NCBI GenBank assembly: GCA_902727995.1
Contig: CACVAZ010000117.1
Coordinates: 1-33,326 of the forward strand
Reading direction: 5' to 3'
Length of the DNA: 33,326 bases
Source: an uncultured Sulfurovum sp.
GTDB taxonomy: Bacteria; Campylobacterota; Campylobacteria; Campylobacterales; Sulfurovaceae
The position numbers and the translations under genes are program-made. The notes under the pieces were generated by a model, which ran no database searches, was not told where the DNA came from, and saw nothing but the letters and a program-made list of their open reading frames with translations. The first letter of the stretch is position 1, and every line of letters begins with the position of its first letter. Positions 18,688 through 28,193 of this stretch are shown in pieces.

Positions 18688-18772
18688 TGGTACCACAGGT
18701 CGGATTCGAACCGACACGCCCTAAGGCAGAAGATTTTGAGTCTACCAAGTCTACCAGTTCCATCACTGTGGC
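18688..18772 (-). tRNA. tRNA-Leu (anticodon CAA), CCA encoded, short variable arm
   Basis: Reverse complement GCCACAGTGATGGAACTGGTAGACTTGGTAGACTCAAAATCTTCTGCCTTAGGGCGTGTCGGTTCGAATCCGACCTGTGGTACCA; 85 nt; perfect T-arm GTCGG-TTCGAAT-CCGAC; anticodon loop CTCAAAA. Confidence 0.88.
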
Positions 18773-18813
18773 ACATTCCAAAAAACGCTTTAAGTAGGTG
18801 AATTTGGAGTGCA

Positions 18814-18819
18814 ATTATA
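18814..18819 (-). promoter_or_regulatory. Putative -10 box for tRNA-Leu
   Basis: TATAAT on - strand, 41 nt upstream of the mature tRNA 5' end. Confidence 0.45.
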
Positions 18820-18846
18820 CAGTGAGATTACTTAAAAATTTGTTAA

Positions 18847-19119
18847 TTATGCCACTGTATCTTTTAAAGATTTACCAACTTTAAATTTAACAGCATTTCT
18901 GGCAGGAATTTGAACCGTTTTACCTGTTAAGGGTACTCTGGCTTCTCTGGCTTCTCTATGTACTGTAGAAAATGAACCAAAACCAATAAAACTGACTGTT
19001 TTTTTAGCTTTTAATGCCTCTGTAATGGTTTCTAGTATAGCATTTAATGCTTCATTAGCATCTTTTTTAGATAAACCTGATTTCTCTGCTATTGTGTCAA
19101 TAAACTCTGCTTTTTTCAT
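18847..19119 (-). CDS. hup: HU-family DNA-binding protein
   Basis: MKKAEFIDTIAEKSGLSKKDANEALNAILETITEAL..VSFIGFGSFSTVHREAREARVPLTGKTVQIPARNAVKFKVGKSLKD. Confidence 0.93.
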   Translation of the reverse strand: MKKAEFIDTIAEKSGLSKKDANEALNAILETITEALKAKKTVSFIGFGSFSTVHREAREARVPLTGKTVQIPARNAVKFKVGKSLKDTVA

Positions 19120-19250
19120 TAAATCATCCTTTGTATTGTGTTGATCGTCAATTCTACAATTATTTTTTTAAAATAACAAGGAATTCATAAAAAATATGTT
19201 AAAAAAGGTTTAAAAGACACTGTTTTTGGGATTTTTGTTTAAAAAAATGT

Positions 19251-19256
19251 TATAAT
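19251..19256 (+). promoter_or_regulatory. Putative -10 box TATAAT for ftsK
   Basis: TATAAT about 24 nt upstream of the GTG start; TAGGAG RBS between. Confidence 0.5.
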
Positions 19257-19280
19257 TTTTTAAATTTTTTAGGAGTTTTA

Positions 19281-21683
19281 GTGCATATTTTTATACTAAT
19301 TATTATAATAATATTTTTATATGGAGCCTTTTCAACTTCATTTCATTCTACAGAAATGGTAGGAAAAATAGGTAAGGCTTACGGTGAGGGAAATATCAAA
19401 CTTTTTGGGTATTTGGCTTATGTAGATTTACTAATTATTACTTATCCTCTTTATCAAATCTATAAAAATAAAAACTTAATAAATGATATAGAATTTTATA
19501 CAGGTTGGATATTATTTATGATATCTTTAGTCTTGTTCCAAAGTTTAGTTGTAGATATTTATAATACAGGAACCATAGGTCTAAGTTTGTATGACTTTTT
19601 AAATCCTTTTGTTGGAAAAGCTGGAATGTGGCTTTTATGGTTCTTAATTACAACTATTTCTTTAGTATTGATTTTAGATGAAATACCTGATTTTAAAGCA
19701 TATCTGAATACCTTTAATAAATATCGAAAACTTAGTATGGCTAAAATAATGGTTTTATGGGAAAAAATTGGCTTAGAAATCGAAAATCCATTTTTTGATA
19801 AAAAAAGTACGGATAGTATGACTACCATTGTTGCAAGTAGAACAGTGCGTAAAAACTTAAACTTTGATAGTTTAAAGCAAAAAACACCAAGAAAATTAGC
19901 TCATAGAAAAAAGACGCTTAAAAAGAAGATTAAACAGTCAAATATGGAAGCGATGATGTTAGAAGATCGTTCACTGGAAGATATTGGCAATATTCAGATT
20001 CAAGAAATACCAAGCTTACATGATAAGTCAAACGTATCTGTTTCAGTAAAGGTAGAGGGTAAAGATAAAGAAAATATTAAAAAAAATACTAAAGAAAAAG
20101 TAAAACTAAAGCCAAAAGAAAAATCAAAAGAAAAAGTGCCATCTAAACCACAAGAAGAAGAACCTGAAAAGTATACAGAAGAAAGTATTGTAGAAGAGCG
20201 AGAATCTACAGCTAAGATAATAGACGAGCTAAAAGAGAATCGTGCTTTGATGGATCAAATTGAAAAAGGAGAGATTGAATCACCTGATGACTTTATATTA
20301 CCCTATTTAGATTTTTTAGAAGAAGCCCCTCAAACAAAAACAAAAGTTGATGAAGAAGAAATAGACCGAAAAGTACATGAACTTTTGGAGAAGTTAGGAC
20401 AATTTAAAATTACTGGCGAAGTAATGGACATTTATTCTGGTCCCTTAGTCACTACTTTTGAATTTAAACCAGCAGCGAATGTTAAAGTTTCTAAAATTTT
20501 AAATTTACAAGATGACCTTGCTATGGCACTTTGTGCTGAAACTATTAGGATTCAAGCCCCAATCCCTGGTCGAGATGTTGTGGGAATTGAGATTCCCAAT
20601 GAAAAGTCTGATACGATATATTTAAGGGATATTTTAGAAAGTAAACTGTTTACTACTTCTAAATCTCCTTTAACCATGGCAATGGGAAAAGACATTGTGG
20701 GTAATCCTTTTGTTACAGATTTAAAAAAGTTGCCTCATTTACTTATTGCTGGTACAACAGGTTCTGGTAAATCTGTTGGGATTAATGCCATGATTTTGTC
20801 TTTACTTTATAGAAATGATCCTGATTCATTAAAGCTTATGCTTATTGATCCAAAGATGTTAGAGTTTTCTATTTATAATGATATTCCCCATTTACTTACA
20901 CCTGTCATTACCGATGCTGTAAAAGCGATAGCTGCTTTAGCAAACATGGTAGGAGAAATGGAACGTCGTTACAAAATGATGGCTGAAAATCGTACCAAAA
21001 ATATTGATAACTATAATGAAAAAGCAGGGAAAAAAGGCTTAGATACTTTACCTTTTATTGTCATTGTCATTGATGAACTAGCCGACCTTATGATGAATGG
21101 GGGAAAAGATGTTGAATTTTCCATAGCCCGTTTAGCACAAATGGCCAGAGCTGCTGGTATACATCTTATTGTTGCAACTCAAAGACCCTCGGTTGATGTG
21201 GTAACAGGACTTATTAAAGCGAATCTTCCCTCACGACTTTCTTATCGAGTCGGACAAAGAATTGATTCAAAAGTTATTTTAGATGCTTTAGGGGCAGACA
21301 GTTTATTAGGAAAAGGAGATGCACTTTTTACCCCTCCTGGGTCTAATACCTTAGTGAGAATTCATGCTCCATGGAACTCTGAAGATGAGATTGAAGAAAT
21401 AGTAGAGTTTTTAAAAGCACAAAGAACACCTGATTATGATGAACGTTATTTGGTTAAAGAAGATCAAGAAAATAAAGTAGGGTTGGGTATACAAGGTGAT
21501 TTAGATGCACTTTATGAAGATGCAAAGCAGATTATTATTACAGATCAAAAAACTTCGATCTCTTATTTACAACGTAAACTGCAAATAGGTTATAACCGTT
21601 CAGCTAATATTATTGAACAACTTCAAGAGATGGGGGTACTTTCTACTCCAAATAATAAAGGACAAAGAGAAATAATACTTTAA
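19281..21683 (+). CDS. ftsK: DNA translocase FtsK
   Basis: N-terminal TMs, Lys/Glu-rich linker, LLIAGTTGSGKSVGINAMILSLLYR, IVIVIDELADLMM, LIVATQRPSVDVVTGLIKANLPSR, C-terminal winged-helix gamma domain; GTG start. Confidence 0.95.
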   Translation: MHIFILIIIIIFLYGAFSTSFHSTEMVGKIGKAYGEGNIKLFGYLAYVDLLIITYPLYQIYKNKNLINDIEFYTGWILFMISLVLFQSLVVDIYNTGTIGLSLYDFLNPFVGKAGMWLLWFLITTISLVLILDEIPDFKAYLNTFNKYRKLSMAKIMVLWEKIGLEIENPFFDKKSTDSMTTIVASRTVRKNLNFDSLKQKTPRKLAHRKKTLKKKIKQSNMEAMMLEDRSLEDIGNIQIQEIPSLHDKSNVSVSVKVEGKDKENIKKNTKEKVKLKPKEKSKEKVPSKPQEEEPEKYTEESIVEERESTAKIIDELKENRALMDQIEKGEIESPDDFILPYLDFLEEAPQTKTKVDEEEIDRKVHELLEKLGQFKITGEVMDIYSGPLVTTFEFKPAANVKVSKILNLQDDLAMALCAETIRIQAPIPGRDVVGIEIPNEKSDTIYLRDILESKLFTTSKSPLTMAMGKDIVGNPFVTDLKKLPHLLIAGTTGSGKSVGINAMILSLLYRNDPDSLKLMLIDPKMLEFSIYNDIPHLLTPVITDAVKAIAALANMVGEMERRYKMMAENRTKNIDNYNEKAGKKGLDTLPFIVIVIDELADLMMNGGKDVEFSIARLAQMARAAGIHLIVATQRPSVDVVTGLIKANLPSRLSYRVGQRIDSKVILDALGADSLLGKGDALFTPPGSNTLVRIHAPWNSEDEIEEIVEFLKAQRTPDYDERYLVKEDQENKVGLGIQGDLDALYEDAKQIIITDQKTSISYLQRKLQIGYNRSANIIEQLQEMGVLSTPNNKGQREIIL

Positions 21684-21751
21684 ATAAAATTAACTTAAAA
21701 TCTGATATTTATATTAATAATTAAAAAAGTTATATTGTTTTTTTTACTTTG

Positions 21752-21780
21752 TTATTAATAGTATTTGTCTTATTAATAGT
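21752..21780. repeat. 11-bp perfect direct repeat TTATTAATAGT x2 (18-bp period) upstream of acnB
   Basis: Copies at 21752-21762 and 21770-21780, each containing palindrome TATTAATA; a third TATTAATA at 21712-21719. Confidence 0.6.
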
Positions 21781-21869
21781 TAGAGTAAGCGTTAAAACAT
21801 GTCTAAAGCTTGTAACACAATTACACAAAAAAATAACTAAGAGATAAATACTCCTACTTCAAGTGAGAT

Positions 21870-21875
21870 TATAAT
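21870..21875 (+). promoter_or_regulatory. Putative -10 box (TATAAT) for acnB
   Basis: TATAAT within 10-bp palindrome GATTATAATC, about 50 nt upstream of acnB. Confidence 0.4.
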
Positions 21876-21924
21876 CACGATAGTATAGAATATGTAAAAT
21901 TTATTTTAACTACAGGAGACATTA

Positions 21925-24495
21925 ATGTCATTACTAGCCGATTATAAAGCACACACAGCAGAACGTGCCCAGTTAGCTGCAACACCCCTTGCCTTAACAG
22001 CTGAGCAAACTGCAGAGCTTGTTGAACTACTCAAAGCAAACCCAATTGTTGATAGCGACTATGCTATGGAATTATTTAAGAATCATATTCCAGCAGGGGT
22101 TGATGATGCAGCATACATTAAGGCAGCATTTTTAAATGACATCATTCAAGGGAATGCTTCATGTACTGAGATTGATACCGTTTTTGCAACAGTAATTCTT
22201 GGAACAATGCTTGGTGGATTTAACGTAGCACCTCTTGTTTCGGCACTTTCTCATAGTGACCTTAGAGTGGCAGAATCAGCAGCTGGACAATTGAAAAATA
22301 CTTTACTTGTGTATGATTCATTTAATGATGTAAAAGCACTTATGGATGAAGGTAATCCCTTGGCAAAAGAGATTATTCAATCTTGGGCAAATGCTGAGTG
22401 GTTCTACAACAAACCAGCAATGGCTGAAGAAATTTCACTTACAGTCTATAAAATTCCGGGTGAAACAAATACTGATGACCTTTCTCCTGCATCTGAAGCA
22501 TTTACAAGAGCCGATATTCCTATTCACGCAAACTCATTTCTTATTAATAGAATGGAAAATCCATTAGATAAAATGAAAGAACTTAAAGAAAAAGGTCATC
22601 CTTTAGCTTATGTTGGTGATGTTGTTGGTACAGGTTCATCAAGAAAATCAGGTATTAATTCACTTCAATGGCACATGGGTGAAGACATTCCTTTCATTCC
22701 AGGTAAGAGAACAGGTGGGGTTGTTATTGGTGATATTATTGCTCCAATTTTCTTTAACACAGCCGAAGATGGTGGATGTATTCCTATTCAAGCACCAACA
22801 GGAAAACTAAATACTGGTGATGTGATTACACTTAAGCCATATGATGGTGTCATTGAGTGTAATGGTGAAGTAGTTTCTGAGTTTACAATTGAGCCAAACA
22901 CACTTCCAGATGAAATGAGAGCTGGTGGACGTGTACCACTTATTATTGGTAAAGGTCTTACTGTAAAAGCCAGAGAAGCGATGGGTATGGATGCTGGAGA
23001 TATCTTCATGACTCCTGCATTACCAGAAGACAATGGTAAAGGGTTCACCCTTGCACAGAAAATGGTTGGTAAGGCTTCTGGTATGGAAGGCGTTAAACCA
23101 GGTGTTTACTCTGAGCCAGTATGTACAACAGTTGGTTCTCAAGATACAACAGGTGCGATGACAAGAGATGAAGTAAAGGATTTAGCTGCACTTAACTTTG
23201 GTGCTGATTTTGTACTTCAGTCATTCTGTCACACCTCTGCTTACCCAAAACCTGCCGATATTGTACTTCAACATACACTTCCAGACTTTATGACAGATAG
23301 AAAAGGGTTTACACTTAGACCAGGTGATGGTGTTATTCACTCATGGTTAAACAGAATGTGTCTTCCAGATACAGTTGGTACAGGTGCAGATAGCCACACA
23401 AGATTCCCAATAGGTATCTCTTTCCCTGCTGGTTCTGGACTTGTTGCATTTGCAGCTGTTACAGGTGCTATGCCACTTACTATGCCAGAGTCTGTAATGG
23501 TACGTTTCTCAGGTGAAATGCAACCGGGTATTACACTTAGAGACATGGTAAATGCTATTCCTCATCAAGCAATTAAAGATGGTCTTTTAACGGTTGAAAA
23601 AGCTGGTAAGAAAAACATTTTTGCTGGTAGAATCTTAGAGATTGAAGGTCTTGAGCAACTTAAAGCTGAACAAGCATTTGAGCTTTCTGATGCTTCTGCT
23701 GAGCGTTCTGCTGCTGCTTGTGTCGTTAATCTTGACAAAGAACCAATCATTGAGTACTTAGAATCAAACATTGCACTTATTGAAGAGTTAATTGCTCAAG
23801 GTTACGAAGATAGAGCAACACTTGAAAGAAGAGCTCAAAAGATGAGAGACTGGGTTGCTAACCCTGTACTTCTTCAAGCTGATGCAGATGCAGAATATGC
23901 TGCTGTTATTGAGATTAACATGTCTGAAATTACCGAGCCAATCGTAGCTTGTCCAAATGATCCAGATGATGTTAAAACACTTTCTGAAGTTCATGAAGCT
24001 GGTCTTAGAGTAGAGGTAGATGAAGTATTTATTGGTTCTTGTATGACTAATATTGGTCTGTTTAGAGCCAATGCAGAAGTACTTAGAGGAGAAGGTGCTG
24101 TTGAAGCTAAACTTTGGGTTTGTCCTCCAACTAAAATGGATGAGAAAACACTTCAAGAAGAAGGTTATTACTCTATCTTTGGAATGGCTGGAGCGAGAAT
24201 TGAGCCTCCAGGATGTTCTTTATGTATGGGTAACCAAGCAGCTGTTAAGCAAAATGCATGGGTATTCTCAACATCCACTAGAAACTTCGATAACAGACTT
24301 GGAAAAGGTTCACAAGTTTATCTTGGTTCTGCAGAACTAGCAGCTGTTGTTGCTCTTAAAGGTAAGTTGCCAACGGCTGCTGAGTATCTTGAAATTGTTC
24401 AAGACAAAATCAAGCCAGAGATGACAGACGAAATTTATAAATACTTAAACTTCAACAAAGTTTCTAAAGAAGAACTTGTTGCTATGGTTGAGTAG
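21925..24495 (+). CDS. acnB: Bifunctional aconitate hydratase 2 / 2-methylisocitrate dehydratase
   Basis: [95 protein letters not shown] Fe-S ligands; CAGGAG RBS. Confidence 0.97.
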   Translation: MSLLADYKAHTAERAQLAATPLALTAEQTAELVELLKANPIVDSDYAMELFKNHIPAGVDDAAYIKAAFLNDIIQGNASCTEIDTVFATVILGTMLGGFNVAPLVSALSHSDLRVAESAAGQLKNTLLVYDSFNDVKALMDEGNPLAKEIIQSWANAEWFYNKPAMAEEISLTVYKIPGETNTDDLSPASEAFTRADIPIHANSFLINRMENPLDKMKELKEKGHPLAYVGDVVGTGSSRKSGINSLQWHMGEDIPFIPGKRTGGVVIGDIIAPIFFNTAEDGGCIPIQAPTGKLNTGDVITLKPYDGVIECNGEVVSEFTIEPNTLPDEMRAGGRVPLIIGKGLTVKAREAMGMDAGDIFMTPALPEDNGKGFTLAQKMVGKASGMEGVKPGVYSEPVCTTVGSQDTTGAMTRDEVKDLAALNFGADFVLQSFCHTSAYPKPADIVLQHTLPDFMTDRKGFTLRPGDGVIHSWLNRMCLPDTVGTGADSHTRFPIGISFPAGSGLVAFAAVTGAMPLTMPESVMVRFSGEMQPGITLRDMVNAIPHQAIKDGLLTVEKAGKKNIFAGRILEIEGLEQLKAEQAFELSDASAERSAAACVVNLDKEPIIEYLESNIALIEELIAQGYEDRATLERRAQKMRDWVANPVLLQADADAEYAAVIEINMSEITEPIVACPNDPDDVKTLSEVHEAGLRVEVDEVFIGSCMTNIGLFRANAEVLRGEGAVEAKLWVCPPTKMDEKTLQEEGYYSIFGMAGARIEPPGCSLCMGNQAAVKQNAWVFSTSTRNFDNRLGKGSQVYLGSAELAAVVALKGKLPTAAEYLEIVQDKIKPEMTDEIYKYLNFNKVSKEELVAMVE

Positions 24496-24522
24496 AAAGC
24501 TTTCGATATTTTAATATCAAGA

Positions 24523-24556
24523 ATGTTTCCAACTTGTTAGTTGGGAACATTTTTTT
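24523..24556 (+). terminator. Rho-independent terminator downstream of acnB
   Basis: ATGTTTCCAAC-TTGTTA-GTTGGGAACAT followed by TTTTTT; 11-bp stem with one T-G pair. Confidence 0.9.
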
Positions 24557-24657
24557 AAAACCCTTCTCCTTAAAATCAATCTCCTAATTTAATAAAATTA
24601 TATTTAATATCTTTTGTGATAAAATAACAGTAAAAAGCTTTTATTGAAAGGGAAAAT

Positions 24658-25773
24658 TTGAATTTTGTTTTTACAACTATTGACCAATGGTCACTGAAAA
24701 TTTTAGAAATATTTAAACGTTTTCCTCTTGCGATGCTCTCTTCTTTTATAGCGACAATTCTACTATTAATATTAATTGAAATTGGAAAACAAGCTCCTGT
24801 AGACTTTTTACTTGTGGCAAATAAGTTAGCGATGGTTTTAAGTCTTGGTATATTTCTTTTTCCTGCTTTACATTTACTTTCAAAAAAAATATGGTTTAAG
24901 TTAGTAGGTATAGGACTTTTAGCATTTTATTATTACTATTTACCTTTCAATATTTTAAACTCAAATACTGTAATACAGCATATGCTTTTAGTTTTTGCTC
25001 TTTCCTTCATGTTTCTTTGGGCTCCATTTATGGATGTTAAAATTTCTAATCAAAATATTTGGGAGTGGACACAAAAAATTATTCAAAACTTGTTGGTTGG
25101 CTTACTCTTAAGCTTGGTTATTTTTATTATGTTTTATGTCAGTATGTATGCTTTGGAAGAATTATTTTTTGTCACTTTAGCCACACGTCACTATGTTCAG
25201 TTTGCATTGTTTTTGTTAGGTATTTTTAGTACTGGTTACTTTTTAGGAAAAATACCAAAATATATTATGTTGGTACAAAAAAATAAGTATGATGATTTAG
25301 GTCTAGTTTTTACCAAATTTATGTTGACTCCAGCACTCTTAATTTATTTTTTACTTATTTTTGCTTATATTATTAAAATTATTTTAGAACAGAGTTGGTT
25401 AAGTATTAATATTGATCTTTTGGCTGTGGGTTATACCTTTGTTGCTATAGGAACGTATATGCATTGGACACCACTATGGGATGATGCAAATCAAAAATTT
25501 AGACTGTTTATTTGGGGTTCTACTCTAATGTTAAGTATTACTTTAGGAGTTTCTATTTATTTTCGTATCTTAGATTCTTCATTGGATGAACATTATTTAA
25601 TCTCACTTTTTACACTATGGTTAGGACTTATTTCACTCTATTTCCTCTTTATTAAGGAAGCCAGTTATAAGTGGTTATTTTTTTCTATTTCCCTACTTAT
25701 TCTCATTTCGCAATCTCAGCAACTCATTGACGTTTCTTTAGAGCTTTATACAAGGATTTTACCTTTTTTATAG
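24658..25773 (+). CDS. Multi-pass membrane protein, DUF4153-like
   Basis: Many TMs; FKRFPLAMLSSFIATILL N-terminus and RILDSSLDEHYLISLFTLWLGLISLYFL C-terminus resemble DUF4153 proteins; TTG start after GAAAGGGAAA. Confidence 0.55.
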   Translation: MNFVFTTIDQWSLKILEIFKRFPLAMLSSFIATILLLILIEIGKQAPVDFLLVANKLAMVLSLGIFLFPALHLLSKKIWFKLVGIGLLAFYYYYLPFNILNSNTVIQHMLLVFALSFMFLWAPFMDVKISNQNIWEWTQKIIQNLLVGLLLSLVIFIMFYVSMYALEELFFVTLATRHYVQFALFLLGIFSTGYFLGKIPKYIMLVQKNKYDDLGLVFTKFMLTPALLIYFLLIFAYIIKIILEQSWLSINIDLLAVGYTFVAIGTYMHWTPLWDDANQKFRLFIWGSTLMLSITLGVSIYFRILDSSLDEHYLISLFTLWLGLISLYFLFIKEASYKWLFFSISLLILISQSQQLIDVSLELYTRILPFL

Positions 25774-25805
25774 TTTCTATTTTACACATTTAACCCAAAC
25801 TATGC

Positions 25806-25811
25806 CATAAT
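25806..25811 (+). promoter_or_regulatory. Putative extended -10 box (TGC-CATAAT) for response regulator
   Basis: CATAAT with 6 nt (GGCTTT) before ATG at 25818; no obvious Shine-Dalgarno between. Confidence 0.4.
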
Positions 25812-25817
25812 GGCTTT

Positions 25818-26489
25818 ATGCAAAATGAACATATTGAAATTGTCATCATTGAAGATGAAGAGGATATTTTAGAGCTTCTTGAGTATCATTTACAAAAAGC
25901 AGGTTATGCTACCATAGGGTTTACTTGTACTCAAAATGTTGAACAGTTTCTAGAAGAAGAACACCCTTCTTTGCTCATTGTTGACCGAAATTTACCCAAG
26001 GTGGAAGGTTCAAAGTTTATTGCCAAGATGAGAGAAAAAGGGCATGATATCCCAGTTATTTTTTTAACAGCAAAAGATACTGAGCGAGATGTGGATGATG
26101 GATTTATTCGTGGAGGAGATGATTATATCACTAAGCCATTTAGAATGAATGAAGTATTACATCGTATTAAAGCGATTTTAAAACGTGTTGGTGTGATAGA
26201 GCAAAATAGACTAAAGCATCGAGATTTATTATTAGATTTAGAAAAACAAGTGGTATTGATTGATGAAAGGGTAATTAAATTAACTAAAATGGAATTTAGA
26301 CTCTTACATATTTTTATCAAGAATGCTCATAAGCCTTTACAACGTGAATTTTTACTTGAAGAAGTTTCTGGGGATTCACAAGGCAAAACTATTAATGTAG
26401 CAATTAATCGTTTAAAAAATAAAATTGATCCTGATGGAAGTAAAGAGTATATTATTTCTATTTGGGGAGTAGGTTATAAATTGGCTTAA
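25818..26489 (+). CDS. OmpR/PhoB-family two-component response regulator
   Basis: Receiver IVIIEDEEDILELLEYHLQKAGY, LLIVDRNLP, IFLTA, YITKPF; C-terminal winged helix LTKMEFRLLHIFIKNAHKPLQREFLLEEV..TINVAINRLKNKID..IISIWGVGYKL. Confidence 0.9.
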   Translation: MQNEHIEIVIIEDEEDILELLEYHLQKAGYATIGFTCTQNVEQFLEEEHPSLLIVDRNLPKVEGSKFIAKMREKGHDIPVIFLTAKDTERDVDDGFIRGGDDYITKPFRMNEVLHRIKAILKRVGVIEQNRLKHRDLLLDLEKQVVLIDERVIKLTKMEFRLLHIFIKNAHKPLQREFLLEEVSGDSQGKTINVAINRLKNKIDPDGSKEYIISIWGVGYKLA

Positions 26490-26503
26490 AAGAGAGTACT
26501 TTT

Positions 26504-26530
26504 GTAACCATTTGGTAACATTTTTATAAT
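26504..26530 (+). promoter_or_regulatory. Candidate response-regulator operator plus -10 box upstream of pit
   Basis: GTAAC-CATTTG-GTAAC (11-bp period, 26504-26519) followed 5 nt later by TATAAT (26525-26530). Confidence 0.5.
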
Positions 26531-26569
26531 AGAATTTTAAAACTTGAAAATTACAGGGAGATTTATCTT

Positions 26570-28105
26570 ATGAATAACATGATTAAAACATTACTCGGAG
26601 CAGCCTTTGCTATTGCTGTTGCTTTTTACGTAAACTTTGCCTTTGGAGATGTTCCAAATGTTGGTTTCTTAATGATGGCTGCTGTATTTGGTGCGTACAT
26701 GGCAATGAACATTGGAGCAAATGATGTTGCAAATAACGTGGGACCTGCAGTTGGTGCTGGGGCATTAACCATTGGTGGGGCAATTATTATTGCCTCTATT
26801 TTTGAAGCAGCTGGAGCGTTGATTGCTGGTGGTGATGTTGTTAAGACCATTAAAAAAGGGATTATTGACCCCGTTGCATTTGCTGGTGATCCTATGATAT
26901 TTGTTTATGCAATGGCTGCTGCTTTGTTAGCTGCTGCACTTTGGTTGACCTTGGCCACAGTGCTTAAAGCACCTGTTTCTACAACACACTCTATTGTTGG
27001 TGGAGTAATGGGTGCTGGTATTGCTGCTGGTGGTTTTGCCGTTGTTTCATGGGCAACGATGGGTAAAATTGCTGCTTCATGGGTTATTTCTCCTGTGCTT
27101 GGTGGTTTAATTGCTGCTGGTTTTCTTTATATTATTAAATCAGAAATTCTTCATAAAGATAATCGATTAGAATCTGCTAAAAAAATTGTTCCTATCTTGG
27201 TGTCTATTATGGCAATGGCATTTATTACTTACTTGACATTAAAAGGTCTTAAAAAAGTATGGGTAGACATTGTAGATATTCTTCCTTTTTTGCCTGAAAC
27301 AAAAAAACCAACTTTATCTGTAGCTTTGCTATTTGGATTTATTGGTGCAATCATTACTTACTTTATGGTAAAACCACGTGTTTCAGCTAAAGTGGCAACA
27401 TTAGAAAATGATCGTACAGCGATTAATACACTTTTTACTATTCCACTTATTTTTGCTGCAGCGATTCTTTCATTTGCACATGGTGCCAATGATGTTGCAA
27501 ATGCTGTAGGTCCTTTGGCTGCCATTTATGATGCTTTGGCACATACAACTATTTCTGCAAAAGCTTCTATTCCATTATGGGTTATGATAGTTGGTGGTGT
27601 TGGTCTTTCCATTGGTTTGGCACTCTTTGGTCCAAGACTGATTAAAACTGTTGGTACAGAGATTACTGAACTTGATCAAATGAGAGCTTTTTCAATTATG
27701 ATGGCAGCTGCCATTACCGTGGTTATTGCTTCTCAACTTGGTCTACCTGTTTCTTCTACGCACATTGCTGTTGGTGGGGTATTTGGTGTTGGTTTTCTTA
27801 GAGAATGGATGGACAGAAAAGGGAGTGATGAAAAACGCATTGCATTAAATGCTCAGTTGGAAAAAGTAGAAGGTTTTAAAGCCGAGCTTGAAAATGTGGG
27901 AGATGACTACAAAAGAAAATCAGAACTTTTTGAAACGCTTAAATTTGAAAAGAAAAAAACAAAAGTCTTAAAACGTTCACTTAAAGAGACCTATGTTAAA
28001 CGTGGAATGGTTCGAAAAATTGTTGCTGCATGGGTTATCACGGTTCCAGCTGCTGCAATACTTTCAGCAATTATCTTTTATATTATTAAAGGTATTGGGG
28101 CGTAA
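26570..28105 (+). CDS. pit: Inorganic phosphate transporter, PiT family
   Basis: Duplicated signatures MNIGANDVANNVGPAVGAGALT and AHGANDVANAVGPLAAI; PVSTTHSIVGGVMGAG and PVSSTHIAVGGVFGVG. Confidence 0.93.
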   Translation: MNNMIKTLLGAAFAIAVAFYVNFAFGDVPNVGFLMMAAVFGAYMAMNIGANDVANNVGPAVGAGALTIGGAIIIASIFEAAGALIAGGDVVKTIKKGIIDPVAFAGDPMIFVYAMAAALLAAALWLTLATVLKAPVSTTHSIVGGVMGAGIAAGGFAVVSWATMGKIAASWVISPVLGGLIAAGFLYIIKSEILHKDNRLESAKKIVPILVSIMAMAFITYLTLKGLKKVWVDIVDILPFLPETKKPTLSVALLFGFIGAIITYFMVKPRVSAKVATLENDRTAINTLFTIPLIFAAAILSFAHGANDVANAVGPLAAIYDALAHTTISAKASIPLWVMIVGGVGLSIGLALFGPRLIKTVGTEITELDQMRAFSIMMAAAITVVIASQLGLPVSSTHIAVGGVFGVGFLREWMDRKGSDEKRIALNAQLEKVEGFKAELENVGDDYKRKSELFETLKFEKKKTKVLKRSLKETYVKRGMVRKIVAAWVITVPAAAILSAIIFYIIKGIGA

Positions 28106-28122
28106 TTTTTATTCGTTTTGAG

Positions 28123-28150
28123 CAGAACTTGATTGTTCTGTTCTTTTTTT
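28123..28150 (+). terminator. Rho-independent terminator downstream of pit
   Basis: CAGAAC-TTGATT-GTTCTG then TTCTTTTTTT. Confidence 0.85.
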
Positions 28151-28193
28151 AATCTAAACTTTCTTCAATTTTACTAAGACTCAAAGGCTTATC

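Noticed and set aside
19281-21683. Lys/Glu-rich repeats in FtsK (aa ~255-300) as a novel insertion
   Set aside because: Low-complexity charged linkers between the TM and motor domains are normal for FtsK
22788-24156. Several minus-strand ORFs inside acnB (22788-23048, 23337-23546, 23565-23771, 23788-24156)
   Set aside because: They are antisense to a clear acnB coding sequence, have no recognisable domains and no RBS; expected by-products of codon bias
22346-24340. Plus-strand alternate-frame ORFs within acnB (22346-22567, 22610-22810, 24053-24340)
   Set aside because: Out of frame inside acnB; translations look like frame-shifted acnB codons, not proteins
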